Shown here: positions 15,798 to 23,780 of the stretch, piece after piece
Numbering within the stretch: position 1 is the first letter of the stretch
How the letters are laid out: each line of letters starts with the position of its first letter
NCBI GenBank assembly: GCA_019422065.1
Contig: JAHZEA010000022.1
Coordinates: forward strand, 1 to 31,795
Length of the DNA stretch: 31,795 nt
Direction of reading: 5' to 3'
DNA from: Lachnospiraceae bacterium
GTDB taxonomy: Bacteria; Bacillota; Clostridia; Lachnospirales; Anaerotignaceae
Notes under the pieces: generated by a model
What the model was told of the DNA's origin: nothing
The model's input: only the letters and a program-made list of their open reading frames with translations
Databases searched by the model: none
Program-made: the position numbers and the translations under genes

Positions 15798-15842
15798 TAC
15801 TTTAAAGTGCAAAACTTTAAAGCGTTATACTTTAAATCGAAA
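15798..15842. repeat. Three tandem 15-bp repeats with ACTTTAAA core
   Basis: ACTTTAAA occurs at 15799, 15814 and 15829, exactly 15 bp apart. The first copy is a perfect palindrome, ACTTTAAAGT, and the second and third diverge on one side. The array lies immediately upstream of the -35 of the leftward TrpX-type gene and about 85 bp before the rightward GNAT gene. This looks like an iterated regulator-binding site. The protein that binds is unknown. Confidence 0.65.
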
Positions 15843-15927
15843 AAGCTTTCAAGTAATAAAGTTTTTTAGGCTGTAATAATTGAAATATGAAAATAATTGT
15901 GCTATTGTATCAATGGGGCTGATAAAT

Positions 15928-16476
15928 ATGATAATTGAAACAAAACGCCTTTACTTAAGGCAGCTTACAAATGATGATTTTAGCAGTATTATGGAAATTT
16001 TAGGCGACAGCAAAACCATGTATGCCTACGAACACCCTTTTAGTAAAGAAGAAGGAATGAATTGGCTTAACAACCAGCTGAACCGATATAAGAAATATGG
16101 TTTCGGCCTATGGGCTGTTATACTAAAAGATACAAATAAACTTATAGGCCAGTGCGGAATTACAATGCAGAATACCGGCGATAAAGAAGTTTACGAAGTT
16201 GGTTATCTTTTTAACCGTTCTTACTGGCATAAAGGCTATGCCATAGAAGCCGCTTCGGCATGCCGCAACTACGCCTTTGATGTACTTTCAGTAAATGAAG
16301 TTTGCTCCATAATACGCACAAACAATTTAGCCTCTATAAACACAGCAATACGCAACGGCATGCTTGCCCGCGGGCAGATTACAAAGCATTATTACAATAT
16401 GGACATGCCGCATATTATATTTTCAATTAACAGAAAAGAATATAATAAACTTACTCACAAAGGGGATGTATTATAA
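15928..16476 (+). CDS. GNAT-family N-acetyltransferase (RimJ/RimL-like)
   Basis: Starting at MIIETKRLYLRQL, the protein has 182 residues and the usual GNAT layout: an ETxRLxLR start, GxGLWAVILKDTNKLIGQCGI in the central sheet, and the acetyl-CoA loop replaced by YLFNRSYWHKGYAIEAA, as in RimJ/RimL-type enzymes. Codons further upstream are in frame (a TTG at 15880 and an ATG at 15913), but the GGGG before this ATG and the family's normal N-terminus favour 15928. The acceptor could be a protein N-terminus, an amino acid or a small amine. Its stop is directly followed by the dehydrogenase ATG, so the two are cotranscribed. Confidence 0.8.
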   Translation: MIIETKRLYLRQLTNDDFSSIMEILGDSKTMYAYEHPFSKEEGMNWLNNQLNRYKKYGFGLWAVILKDTNKLIGQCGITMQNTGDKEVYEVGYLFNRSYWHKGYAIEAASACRNYAFDVLSVNEVCSIIRTNNLASINTAIRNGMLARGQITKHYYNMDMPHIIFSINRKEYNKLTHKGDVL

Positions 16477-17430
16477 ATGGGAATTAAACCAAGAAAAGTA
16501 GTTATTATAGGAGCCGGACATGTAGGAAGCCATGTAGGCTCAAGCCTTATGATGATGAATGTTGTTGATGAGCTTGTTTTTATTGATATTGATGAGAAAA
16601 AAGCTCAGGCTCACGCTCTTGACCTTTACGACAGTGTAAGCTCACTTAACGAAAATATTTCAGTTAAAGTAGGCGGATATGAAGAATGTACCGATGCTGA
16701 TGTAGTTGTTATATCAGCCGGAACACAGCCTGTTCCGGGCAAAAAACGTCTTCAGATGTTTGATGAAACAATGGAAATACTTCAAGACATTATACCAAAG
16801 CTTAAAAACAGCGGTTTTAACGGTATAGTTGTAAGTATTTCAAACCCGGCAGATATTATAGCCGACCACATAAGAAAGCGTTTAGGCCTTCCTGATAATC
16901 ATGTATTCAGCACAGGCACATCCCTTGACAGCTCACGCTTAAAAAGAGTGCTTTCAGAAAAAACAGGCTACAACAGAAACTCAATTCAAGCTTTCTGCAT
17001 GGGTGAGCATGGCGATTCATCTATGGTGCCATTTTCACATGTTTATTTCGGCGGAAAATCATACGATGATATGTGCAAAGAAAACCCTGACACTCTTGGC
17101 AGCATAAGCAAAGAAGAAATTATGGAAGAAGTACGCCGCGGCGGATTTAAAATAGTAAACGGAAAATCATGCACAGAATTCGGCATAGGTCTTGCGGCAT
17201 GCAAAATTATAAAAGCCGTATTACGTGACGAAAAACGTGTTATGCCTGTTTCAGCATTATTAAAAGGTCAGTACGGACACACTGGCGTTTCTGCCGGAGT
17301 GCCTTGTGTTATAGGCAAAGACGGTATTGAAGAAATTATAGAAATTTCTCTTACACCTGAGGAGCAGGCGCTTTTTGACCATTCATGTGATGTAATAGGC
17401 CAGTACATAGCAAAAGCCGACAAATGGTAA
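16477..17430 (+). CDS. L-lactate/L-2-hydroxyacid dehydrogenase family protein
   Basis: This 317-residue NAD-dependent protein of the LDH/MDH family would interconvert a 2-oxoacid and an L-2-hydroxyacid. The Rossmann motif GAGHVG is at residues 12-17. The catalytic pair is His178 (GEHGDS) and Asp151 (SLDSSR), with Arg154 for carboxylate binding and Arg91 in the mobile loop. The loop reads AGTQPVPGKKR, so the position that is Gln in standard LDH and Arg in MDH appears to be Pro. RRGGFKIVNGK and SGFNGIVVSISNPAD resemble L-2-hydroxyisocaproate dehydrogenase. It begins one base after the GNAT stop, with AAAGGGG inside the GNAT gene as ribosome site. LDH, HicDH or another 2-hydroxyacid specificity remains open. 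Confidence 0.85.
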   Translation: MGIKPRKVVIIGAGHVGSHVGSSLMMMNVVDELVFIDIDEKKAQAHALDLYDSVSSLNENISVKVGGYEECTDADVVVISAGTQPVPGKKRLQMFDETMEILQDIIPKLKNSGFNGIVVSISNPADIIADHIRKRLGLPDNHVFSTGTSLDSSRLKRVLSEKTGYNRNSIQAFCMGEHGDSSMVPFSHVYFGGKSYDDMCKENPDTLGSISKEEIMEEVRRGGFKIVNGKSCTEFGIGLAACKIIKAVLRDEKRVMPVSALLKGQYGHTGVSAGVPCVIGKDGIEEIIEISLTPEEQALFDHSCDVIGQYIAKADKW

Positions 17431-17459
17431 TATTTTAAATTTCTTTAAGGAGTGTTTAA

Positions 17460-17672
17460 ATGGATATTAACTGCACATGCCAAAGTACAAACTGCAAATA
17501 CCACCCAAATAACCATAATGAAGGCTGCACACCGTGCATTATGAAAAACCTTAAGCAAAGACATGTACCAAACTGTTATTTTAATTTGGTAACAGATGAC
17601 AAAAGCGAAATTAAAGGCTACAGCATTGAAGACTTTGCTCGCCTTGTAATTGAAAAAGAAAACAGCAAATAA
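17460..17672 (+). CDS. Small Cys-rich protein, DUF6485-like
   Basis: This 70-residue protein has a dense N-terminal half, CTCQSTNCKYHP, then EGCTPCIMKNL and RHVPNCYF, giving six or more cysteines plus histidines that could bind zinc. The pattern matches my memory of the DUF6485 family, whose function is unknown to me. TTAAGGAGTG precedes the ATG. It lies 29 bases after the dehydrogenase and before the shared terminator, so it is probably the third gene of that transcript. A role as a small metal-binding or redox accessory protein is a guess. Confidence 0.75.
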   Translation: MDINCTCQSTNCKYHPNNHNEGCTPCIMKNLKQRHVPNCYFNLVTDDKSEIKGYSIEDFARLVIEKENSK

Positions 17673-17678
17673 AACAAA

Positions 17679-17722
17679 AGCCCCGCTATTATATTAAATA
17701 ACAAGCGGGGTTATTTATTTTT
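17679..17722. terminator. Bidirectional terminator
   Basis: The arms CCCCGCT (17681-17687) and AGCGGGG (17704-17710) are followed on the plus strand by TTATTTATTTTTTT, with an AAAACAAAA flank for the opposite strand. It ends both converging transcripts. Confidence 0.88.
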
Positions 17723-18250
17723 TTAAATTTCAAACTCTGGAGGATACTCCACAACACCTTTTATGCCCTCAAGGGCACCTTCTTTAAGCTCTAAACACAT
17801 AAAGTTTTCCGGTGGACACTCAAAAGGCGGAAATATGCCATAACCGGAAGCCGGTTTATAACCGAATTTCGGATAATACCCTTCGTGGCCCACAACAACA
17901 CTTATACCATAACCAAGTCTTTTAGCCTCTTTATGGCCCTGTTTAATAAGCATACTCCCTACACCCATCTGCTGAAAATCCGGCAAAACAGCAACAGGCG
18001 CCAATGCAAGGGCTTTTGTAGTTCCTATTTTTATTTTTGAAAAAAGTATATGCCCTACCACATCGCCTTTATAACATGCCACAAGAGAAAGTTCCGGTAT
18101 AAAATCAGCGCTTTTTCTAATACGCTTAACCAAAAACTGTTCTTTATGGTCAGAAAACGTCATTGATTTAAAAGCTTTTTCTATTACTTCGGATATTTCT
18201 TCGTAGTCACGTTCTTCCTCACGGCGTATTATACAGTTAAGCACGCTCAT
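17723..18250 (-). CDS. GNAT-family N-acetyltransferase (YhbS-like)
   Basis: The protein has 175 residues from MSVLNCIIRREEERDY. It shows the YhbS-type layout: YKGDVVGHILFSKIKI, then ALAPVAVLPDFQQMGVGSMLIKQG, where the QQMGVGS segment is the acetyl-CoA pyrophosphate loop, then VVGHEGYYPKFGYKPASGYGI. An in-frame TTG six codons upstream is less likely, because AAAGGCGG is well placed for this ATG. The acceptor is unknown. It converges with the Cys-rich gene and shares its terminator. I see no partner gene on the same strand. Confidence 0.85.
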   Translation of the reverse strand: MSVLNCIIRREEERDYEEISEVIEKAFKSMTFSDHKEQFLVKRIRKSADFIPELSLVACYKGDVVGHILFSKIKIGTTKALALAPVAVLPDFQQMGVGSMLIKQGHKEAKRLGYGISVVVGHEGYYPKFGYKPASGYGIFPPFECPPENFMCLELKEGALEGIKGVVEYPPEFEI

Positions 18251-18334
18251 TTTATTACCGCCTTTCAAAAAAATTAAGTAACTGCCACATTATTATATAC
18301 CCTTAATTGTAATGCAATACTTATAATATAGCAA

Positions 18335-18366
18335 CAAAAATAACGGGCTCACCAAAGTGAACCCGC
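18335..18366 (-). terminator. Terminator of ilvD
   Basis: On the minus strand the arms CGGGTTCAC and GTGAGCCCG close a TTTG loop and are followed by TTATTTTTG, 20 bases after the ilvD stop. Confidence 0.88.
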
Positions 18367-18384
18367 TTTATTATTTAAGCTAAA

Positions 18385-20049
18385 TTATCTTTTAAATACT
18401 GCACCTGACATAGCAGATGAAACCATCTTTGAATATCTGTCAAGGTAGCTGCCTGGTTTAACAGGTGGTTTATGAGGCTCCCAGCCGATTTTTCTCTTTT
18501 CGATTTCTTCATCAGGTACGTTAAGTGTAACAACGCCTGCTTCAATATCGATTGAAATGCTGTCGCCGTCTTTTACAAATGCAATAAGTCCGCCTTCAGC
18601 TGCTTCTGGAGAAACGTGGCCGATAGCTGCGCCTCTTGTAGCGCCTGAGAAACGTCCGTCTGTAATAAGAGCAACAGATGAGCCAAGACCCATACCGATA
18701 ATAGCTGATGTAGGTGTAAGCATCTCTCTCATGCCAGGGCCGCCTTTAGGTCCTTCATAACGGATAACTACTACATCGCCAGGTTTAATTTCGCCGTTGT
18801 AGATAGCTTTAACAGCTGGCTCTTCCTGGTCGAATACTCTTGCAGGGCCTGTGTGTTTAAGCATTTCAGGTACAACACCGGCTTTTTTGCAAACAGCGCC
18901 TTCCTTAGCAAGGTTGCCGTAAAGGATTTTAAGACCGCCTGTAAGGCTGTAAGCTGTTTCTTTGTTACGTATAACGTCTTCGTCTTTAACAACATGACCA
19001 GCAATGTTTTCGTAAACAGTTTTACCTGTAACTGTAAGGTTGTCCTCAATAAGACCATACTCTTTAAGTCTTTCCATAAGAGCTGTAACACCGCCTGCAT
19101 TATCAAAGTCAGCAGGATAGTGAGGGCCTGATGGTTTAAGTTTTACAAGGTGTGGTGTAATAGCTGCAATTCTTTCTACCTCATCGAAGCTAAATGGAAT
19201 ATCAGCCTCTTTGCAGATAGCTGCAAGGTGAAGCATTGTATTTGAAGAACCGCCGATTGCCATATCAACAACAAGTGCGTTATGGATAGCTTTTTCGTTA
19301 AGTATCTGTTTAGCTGTAATACCTTTCTTCCAAAGTTCCATAATCTGCATACCTGTTCTTTTAGCAACAGCAAGTTTCATACCGCTCATTGCAGGAAGTG
19401 TTGCACCAGGAAGGCAAAGACCAAGAGCCTCTGTAAGGAAGTTCATTGAGTTTGCTGTTCCAAGAAGGTTACAAGCGCCGCAGCCAGGAAGTGCTCTGTG
19501 CTCAAGCTCGTTAAGCCATTCATGGGATTTAATACCTCTCTGAACAAGACCTGAAGCTTCCATAAGGTCTGTATAGCCTACTTTTTCGCCGTCCATGCAG
19601 CCAGTAGCCATAACACCGCCGGAGCAGATAATTGTAGGAACATCAAGTCTTGCTGCTGCAATAATCATACCAGGTGTAATTTTATCGCAGTCAGGAATCA
19701 TAACCATAGCGTCAAAGCTGTGGCCGTTCATCATACACTCAACTGAGTCTGCAATAAGCTCACGGCTTGCAAGAGGATAATGCATACCGTAGTTACCCTG
19801 TGCAATACCATCGCATATACCGATTGTAGGGAACTCAATAGGAGTACCGCCGGCAGCAATAATACCGTCTTTAACAGCTCTTGCTATTGTGTCAAGATGT
19901 CTGTGGCCAGGCATTGTTTCGTTCTGAGCGTTTACAACGCCGATAATAGGTTTTTCAAGGTCTTCGTCAAGAACACCCATTGCGTAATAAAGCGCTCTGT
20001 GAGTAGCTCTTTCAAGACCTTTTGTTGTGATATCACTTTTCTTTGCCAT
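18385..20049 (-). CDS. ilvD: Dihydroxy-acid dehydratase
   Basis: IlvD converts 2,3-dihydroxy-3-methylbutanoate or -pentanoate to the 2-oxoacid precursors of valine, leucine and isoleucine. It has 554 residues from MAKKSDITTKGL, the normal length. Cys121 (PDCDKITPGM) and Cys190/Cys193 (GCGACN) are cluster ligands. The position that is Cys in the [2Fe-2S] class reads MPGHRHL here, as in the E. coli-type enzyme, which suggests the O2-labile [4Fe-4S] form. An upstream in-frame extension with unrelated sequence is discounted because GGGGG precedes this ATG. No other ilv genes are adjacent. It has its own promoter and terminator, so it is monocistronic. Confidence 0.96.
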   Translation of the reverse strand: MAKKSDITTKGLERATHRALYYAMGVLDEDLEKPIIGVVNAQNETMPGHRHLDTIARAVKDGIIAAGGTPIEFPTIGICDGIAQGNYGMHYPLASRELIADSVECMMNGHSFDAMVMIPDCDKITPGMIIAAARLDVPTIICSGGVMATGCMDGEKVGYTDLMEASGLVQRGIKSHEWLNELEHRALPGCGACNLLGTANSMNFLTEALGLCLPGATLPAMSGMKLAVAKRTGMQIMELWKKGITAKQILNEKAIHNALVVDMAIGGSSNTMLHLAAICKEADIPFSFDEVERIAAITPHLVKLKPSGPHYPADFDNAGGVTALMERLKEYGLIEDNLTVTGKTVYENIAGHVVKDEDVIRNKETAYSLTGGLKILYGNLAKEGAVCKKAGVVPEMLKHTGPARVFDQEEPAVKAIYNGEIKPGDVVVIRYEGPKGGPGMREMLTPTSAIIGMGLGSSVALITDGRFSGATRGAAIGHVSPEAAEGGLIAFVKDGDSISIDIEAGVVTLNVPDEEIEKRKIGWEPHKPPVKPGSYLDRYSKMVSSAMSGAVFKR

Positions 20050-20102
20050 TTGTTTATTTTCCCCCTTTAATTTCCATAAATTAAAGCACAATTTACTTAT
20101 AA

Positions 20103-20131
20103 ATTGTACCATAGCGCCATGTCTTTTACAA
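20103..20131 (-). promoter_or_regulatory. Promoter of ilvD
   Basis: On the minus strand TTGTAA, 17-bp spacer, then TACAAT preceded by TGG. The leader is only about 45 bases, so there is no room for a T-box. Confidence 0.75.
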
Positions 20132-20184
20132 GTGAAATGATTGAGCTTGTTAATTATTTCGCATTCAGTCAAAATACACAATCA

Positions 20185-20213
20185 TTGCAAATATGCTAAA
20201 GTTTTAGTATAAT
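20185..20213 (+). promoter_or_regulatory. Promoter of the CocE-like hydrolase gene
   Basis: TTGCAA, 17-bp spacer, TATAAT. The gap to the ATG is about 170 bases. A second TATAAT near 20269 lacks a well-spaced -35. Confidence 0.8.
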
Positions 20214-20386
20214 CAGTACAAAATTTAAGCAATTAGTTTATTGCATTAAAATAATTATATTTTTATTATAATGTTTTAACTATGTATGTTAAATATTTAT
20301 CCTATAAAACAGCAAAATAATAAACACACTGTTTATTTAAACTCAATTCCCACAGCACAGTTTTAATCCATAAAGGAAGTGTATTT

Positions 20387-22066
20387 ATGATTTTAAAATT
20401 TTCAGACGTTTATTCCCTGTCCTATGGCAAAGAGATTATAGACGACATTCCTCTTAAACCGGAGTTTAAAGAAATAGAAATTCGGAATTTTTACATTAAA
20501 ATGCGTGACGGAGTTAGTCTTTTGTGCCACGGTGCTTTTCCCGTTGGCGCTTCAAGCCTTCCGGTTATACTTATGCGCACGCCTTATGGCCCTCAAAGCC
20601 TTAGATTTTTCCATGAAATGGCTTTTTACGGCTATATATGTATAGCCCAGAACTGCCGTGGGTGTTTTGGAAGTCAAGGAGAGTGGTTCCCGGCTAAAAA
20701 TGAGCGCAACGACGGCATAGACACGGTAAATTACATAAAAAAACAGCCTTACTGCAACGGAAATATTGCCATGACAGGCACATCATATCTTACAATGTGC
20801 CAATACTTAATTTGCGATATTCTTCCACCGGAAGTTAAAACACTCAATTTTGAGGTTTACAGCCCTTACCGCCACGATTTGCTTTATACAAACGGAATGT
20901 TCCATATAGAAGCCTACTCCGGCTGGACAGCCTATAACTCCGGTATAAAAAACATGGCTCTTTCAGCCGACGAGGCTTATTCAAAAATGATTAACTATTC
21001 GCCCCAGATGTATGCCGACAAGGCCGTTTTAGGCCAAAAACTTGATTGGTACAGACAATGGCTTTTAGGCGAAGAAAAAGACGATGAGCTTTATAAAAGC
21101 GGTGCTTACGGCATACTTAAAGACATACCAAAAAACATTAAAGTGCCTGTTCTTGCCCATGCCGGCTGGTATGACCCGCACTTTGGCGGAATGCTTAGAG
21201 CATGGGAAAAAATGCCGGAAGAAACCCGAGGCAAAAGCTATATGGTAATTACACCTACTAACCATAAACAAGGCCTTTGCTCTGATTTAAAAGAAGAAAA
21301 TGCCTTTGAGCCTGTTGGCAAAAGGTTTATACGCTCAAAACTTAACTGGTTTAACCACCACTTAAAGGGACAGGATTATTTTCAGCCAGTACAGGAAGGC
21401 TCAATAAATGCCTATGTTTATGGCTTAAATAATTATCAAATATTTAAAAGCTTTAAACCAAAAGGCCAAAGAGCACTTTATATAAACACATCTGACAAAA
21501 CATTAAGCCAAACCGAAAAGGAACAAAAGCCTTTAAAATATGAATACGACCCTAAAAATCCGGCCCCAAGCTACGGCAGTGAGGTTATAATGATAGATTA
21601 CCTTTACCACAAGAACAAAACCACATCAGAAGGAAGGCGACGCATACCGCAGGCAGGCTACAGAAGTGATGTTTTATCATTTATATCAGAGCCTTTCAAT
21701 GAAGACGTATTAATTGAAAACCCAATTTCGGCAGAAATTTATGTCAGCTCGTCAGCGCCGGATACATGCTTTTTTGTAAGGCTTTCAACAGTACATAAAA
21801 ACGGAGAAGCCTATTATTTAAGAAGCGGTATTACAACGCTTAAACAGGCTTTGGGACAATATAAGCCAAACGAAAAAGTTAAAATTACAATAAACCTTAA
21901 TACTGTTGCGGCGTTAATTAAAAGCGGCACACGGTTAAGAGTTGATATTACAAGTTCTGATTTTCCGTCTTACAACGCACACCCTAACACACTTAAATTA
22001 TGGTCTGTGGAAGAACACCCTGTTACAGCAGAGCAAACAGTTTACGGCGGCAAAATTATGTTTTAA
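20387..22066 (+). CDS. CocE/NonD family hydrolase (X-Pro dipeptidyl-peptidase S15 superfamily)
   Basis: This 559-residue alpha/beta hydrolase has the layout of cocaine esterase and X-prolyl dipeptidyl peptidases: catalytic domain, helical insert, C-terminal jelly-roll. DGVSLLCHGAFP opens the domain. The nucleophile is probably Ser133 (MTGTSYLTM), the acid Asp263 (GWYDPHFGG) and the base His293 (TPTNHKQG). The C-terminal domain ends with TRLRVDITSSDFPSYNAHPN. There is no signal peptide, so it is cytoplasmic. Family members hydrolyse esters or amides such as X-Pro peptides or acyl-amino-acid esters. The substrate is unknown. AAAGGAAG precedes the ATG. It is a single-gene unit ending at a bidirectional terminator. 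Confidence 0.88.
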   Translation: MILKFSDVYSLSYGKEIIDDIPLKPEFKEIEIRNFYIKMRDGVSLLCHGAFPVGASSLPVILMRTPYGPQSLRFFHEMAFYGYICIAQNCRGCFGSQGEWFPAKNERNDGIDTVNYIKKQPYCNGNIAMTGTSYLTMCQYLICDILPPEVKTLNFEVYSPYRHDLLYTNGMFHIEAYSGWTAYNSGIKNMALSADEAYSKMINYSPQMYADKAVLGQKLDWYRQWLLGEEKDDELYKSGAYGILKDIPKNIKVPVLAHAGWYDPHFGGMLRAWEKMPEETRGKSYMVITPTNHKQGLCSDLKEENAFEPVGKRFIRSKLNWFNHHLKGQDYFQPVQEGSINAYVYGLNNYQIFKSFKPKGQRALYINTSDKTLSQTEKEQKPLKYEYDPKNPAPSYGSEVIMIDYLYHKNKTTSEGRRRIPQAGYRSDVLSFISEPFNEDVLIENPISAEIYVSSSAPDTCFFVRLSTVHKNGEAYYLRSGITTLKQALGQYKPNEKVKITINLNTVAALIKSGTRLRVDITSSDFPSYNAHPNTLKLWSVEEHPVTAEQTVYGGKIMF

Positions 22067-22069
22067 ATA

Positions 22070-22118
22070 AAAAAACGGATTTAAGTATTATTTTTATATA
22101 CCTAAATCCGTTTTATAT
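22070..22118. terminator. Bidirectional terminator
   Basis: The arms AAAACGGATTTAAGTAT and ATACCTAAATCCGTTTT (one mismatch) are followed by TATATTTTATT on the plus strand, with an A-run on the other side. It serves the converging hydrolase and nitroreductase genes. Confidence 0.88.
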
Positions 22119-22119
22119 T

Positions 22120-22785
22120 TTATTCCCAGTTAAAATTTTCTTCTCCGGCACCTATTAAAAAGTGGTACTTAACAATGCCTAAATCCACATTGGAATAAAA
22201 TCCGCCTGTTGAAACAGCACGTACGTTTTTTCCGTTTAAATAAAACTTAAACCTTTGCTGGTTTACTGCAGTTGGTGCCAAAAGCGCCGCATTTATGCCT
22301 TCTTTAAACCATTTAGGCGGTTTTTCGTTTAATACGCATACCTTATCCGGCGTTTTGCTTTTATGCGGTACGCCGTGGTTTTCGCCGTAGCCTATGGCTA
22401 TAACGCAGGCTATTTTATTGCCGTCTTTAACGTAGGTTTTAGCAACGCCTTTTTTAAACGTAAGTCCAACCCAGCAGGTATCAAGGCCAAGCTGTGTTGC
22501 CTTAAGCACTATTCTTTCGCCGTACCAGCCGGCTTTTTCGTCTAAGTCATCTGTTTTTGGGCCTGAAAGTATAATATAGTTTTTTACATTTTTAAAAATA
22601 CCATAGCCCGGTATAAGTCCGCCAAATGCCTTTGGCTCGTCTTTAATAAGGCGTATGCTTAAACCGCTTTCGTATACGCAGGCCTTTATTTCGTCCAAAA
22701 GATGCTTTAAAGTTTCGCCCTGTATGGGCTTAGTTGTATATTTTCTTACGGAATGCCTTAATTTAATTGCTTCTTTTGTATCCAT
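22120..22785 (-). CDS. Nitroreductase family protein
   Basis: This 221-residue FMN-dependent protein opens with AIKLRHSVRKYTTKPI, the phosphate-binding RHSVR motif of nitroreductases. Further features are GWYGERIVLKATQLGLDTCWVG and CVIAIGYGE. The C-terminal half, with APTAVNQQRFKF, suggests the subfamily in which the second FMN-binding part is fused in the same chain. It would use NAD(P)H to reduce nitro or quinone-like compounds, and the natural substrate is unknown. AAAGGGGTG precedes the ATG. It appears monocistronic. Confidence 0.88.
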   Translation of the reverse strand: MDTKEAIKLRHSVRKYTTKPIQGETLKHLLDEIKACVYESGLSIRLIKDEPKAFGGLIPGYGIFKNVKNYIILSGPKTDDLDEKAGWYGERIVLKATQLGLDTCWVGLTFKKGVAKTYVKDGNKIACVIAIGYGENHGVPHKSKTPDKVCVLNEKPPKWFKEGINAALLAPTAVNQQRFKFYLNGKNVRAVSTGGFYSNVDLGIVKYHFLIGAGEENFNWE

Positions 22786-22832
22786 AACAACACCCCTTTA
22801 CCTATTTAATATATTTACTTACGTTTTATTAA

Positions 22833-22841
22833 ATTATACCA
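22833..22841 (-). promoter_or_regulatory. Extended -10 promoter element of the nitroreductase gene
   Basis: On the minus strand TGG-TATAAT lies about 50 bases before the ATG. There is no recognisable -35 at normal spacing, so this is a tentative call. Confidence 0.45.
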
Positions 22842-23006
22842 TAAATGAAGTAATTTTTTATTGGCATGTATTATATTTATTGTTTATATACTTTAAACTT
22901 TGTCATTGCATAAAACAAATTCATATATTATTATCTATTTATAGGCTATAAAGTTATTAAATTTGGCTTAAATTAGCTTTTATAATGTTTTTTACGGAGA
23001 GAAAGT

Positions 23007-23771
23007 ATGGATTTAAACGAAAAAAAGCTTCTTAATTTTGTAGTTAATTTAGGAACGCTTATGATTAAAAACGGCGCCGAGATACAGCGCACAGAGCAGA
23101 CAATTATGCGTATTGCCGCATCTGACGGAATACACAGTGCTGAGGTTTTTGCTGTACCCACAAGTGTTATGGTAACGCTTCACAATAACATGGGTGGCAC
23201 TTTTTCTGAAATTAAGCGTGCTTACGGCCGCAGGATAAATCTTGAAAAAGTTATTGCCTGCGACAGGCTTGCAGTAGATTTTATAGAAAATAAAAAAACA
23301 CTGGATGAGTGCTTAAAATCTCTTGAGGAAATAGACGCCCTTACAGACTTTAAAGTGCATGTAAGAATAGCGGCCTACAGCCTTATATGCCTTGCATTTA
23401 CTATACTTTTCAGAGGAACCATAGCAGATGCATTTGTGGCCCTTTTAGCCGGCATATTCCAAGGCATAGTTATGGAAGTGCTGGGCAGATACGATATTTC
23501 GGTATTTTTAAGCAATGCCGCCGGAAGTGCTGTTGTGGCTTCTATTGCGTACATATTTTATATTATAGGCATAGCCGACAGCTATAACAGTGTAATACTG
23601 GGCTCGCTTATGCCCCTTGTGCCCGGCTTTGCCGCCACCAACGCCGTTAGGGATTTGCTTTACGGCGATTATGTAGCAGGCAACGCCAAAATTACTGAGG
23701 CTCTTGTTACTTCAATAGGCATAGCAACAGGCGTTATAACAACTCTGTGGCTTTTCGGTTCTATAATATGA
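23007..23771 (+). CDS. Threonine/serine exporter-type protein, N-terminal/DUF1212 subunit (ThrE family)
   Basis: This 254-residue membrane protein has a cytoplasmic N-terminal domain carrying the family's KNGAEIQRTEQTIMRIA and EVFAVPTSVMVTL motifs. About five transmembrane segments follow, from near residue 117: SLICLAFTILFRG, FVALLAGIFQGIVME, GSAVVASIAYIFYII, LGSLMPLVPGFAATNA and TSIGIATGVITTLWLF. Corynebacterial ThrE, which exports threonine and serine, is a single chain. Here the second half is the next gene, as in many Firmicutes. ACGGAGAG precedes the ATG. The exported substrate may be another small amino or organic acid. Confidence 0.88.
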   Translation: MDLNEKKLLNFVVNLGTLMIKNGAEIQRTEQTIMRIAASDGIHSAEVFAVPTSVMVTLHNNMGGTFSEIKRAYGRRINLEKVIACDRLAVDFIENKKTLDECLKSLEEIDALTDFKVHVRIAAYSLICLAFTILFRGTIADAFVALLAGIFQGIVMEVLGRYDISVFLSNAAGSAVVASIAYIFYIIGIADSYNSVILGSLMPLVPGFAATNAVRDLLYGDYVAGNAKITEALVTSIGIATGVITTLWLFGSII

Positions 23772-23780
23772 GGTGTTAAA

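Larger units (their letters stand above)
20050..20386. other. 337-bp divergent intergenic region between ilvD and the CocE-like gene
   Basis: It contains the two divergent promoters annotated separately. The rightward transcript would have an AT-rich leader of about 165 bases with no strong hairpin or attenuator that I can see, and no convincing small gene. Confidence 0.6.

Noticed and set aside
14624..17430. Idea that the TrpX-type lipoprotein, GNAT and dehydrogenase form one novel pathway
   Set aside because: They are divergently transcribed and share only an intergenic repeat array. No common substrate is evident, so only the shared control region is reported.
18385..20181. Longer ilvD frame starting at 20181
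   Set aside because: The extra 44 residues are unrelated to the family, run through the ilvD promoter and lack a ribosome site. The ATG at 20049 follows GGGGG.
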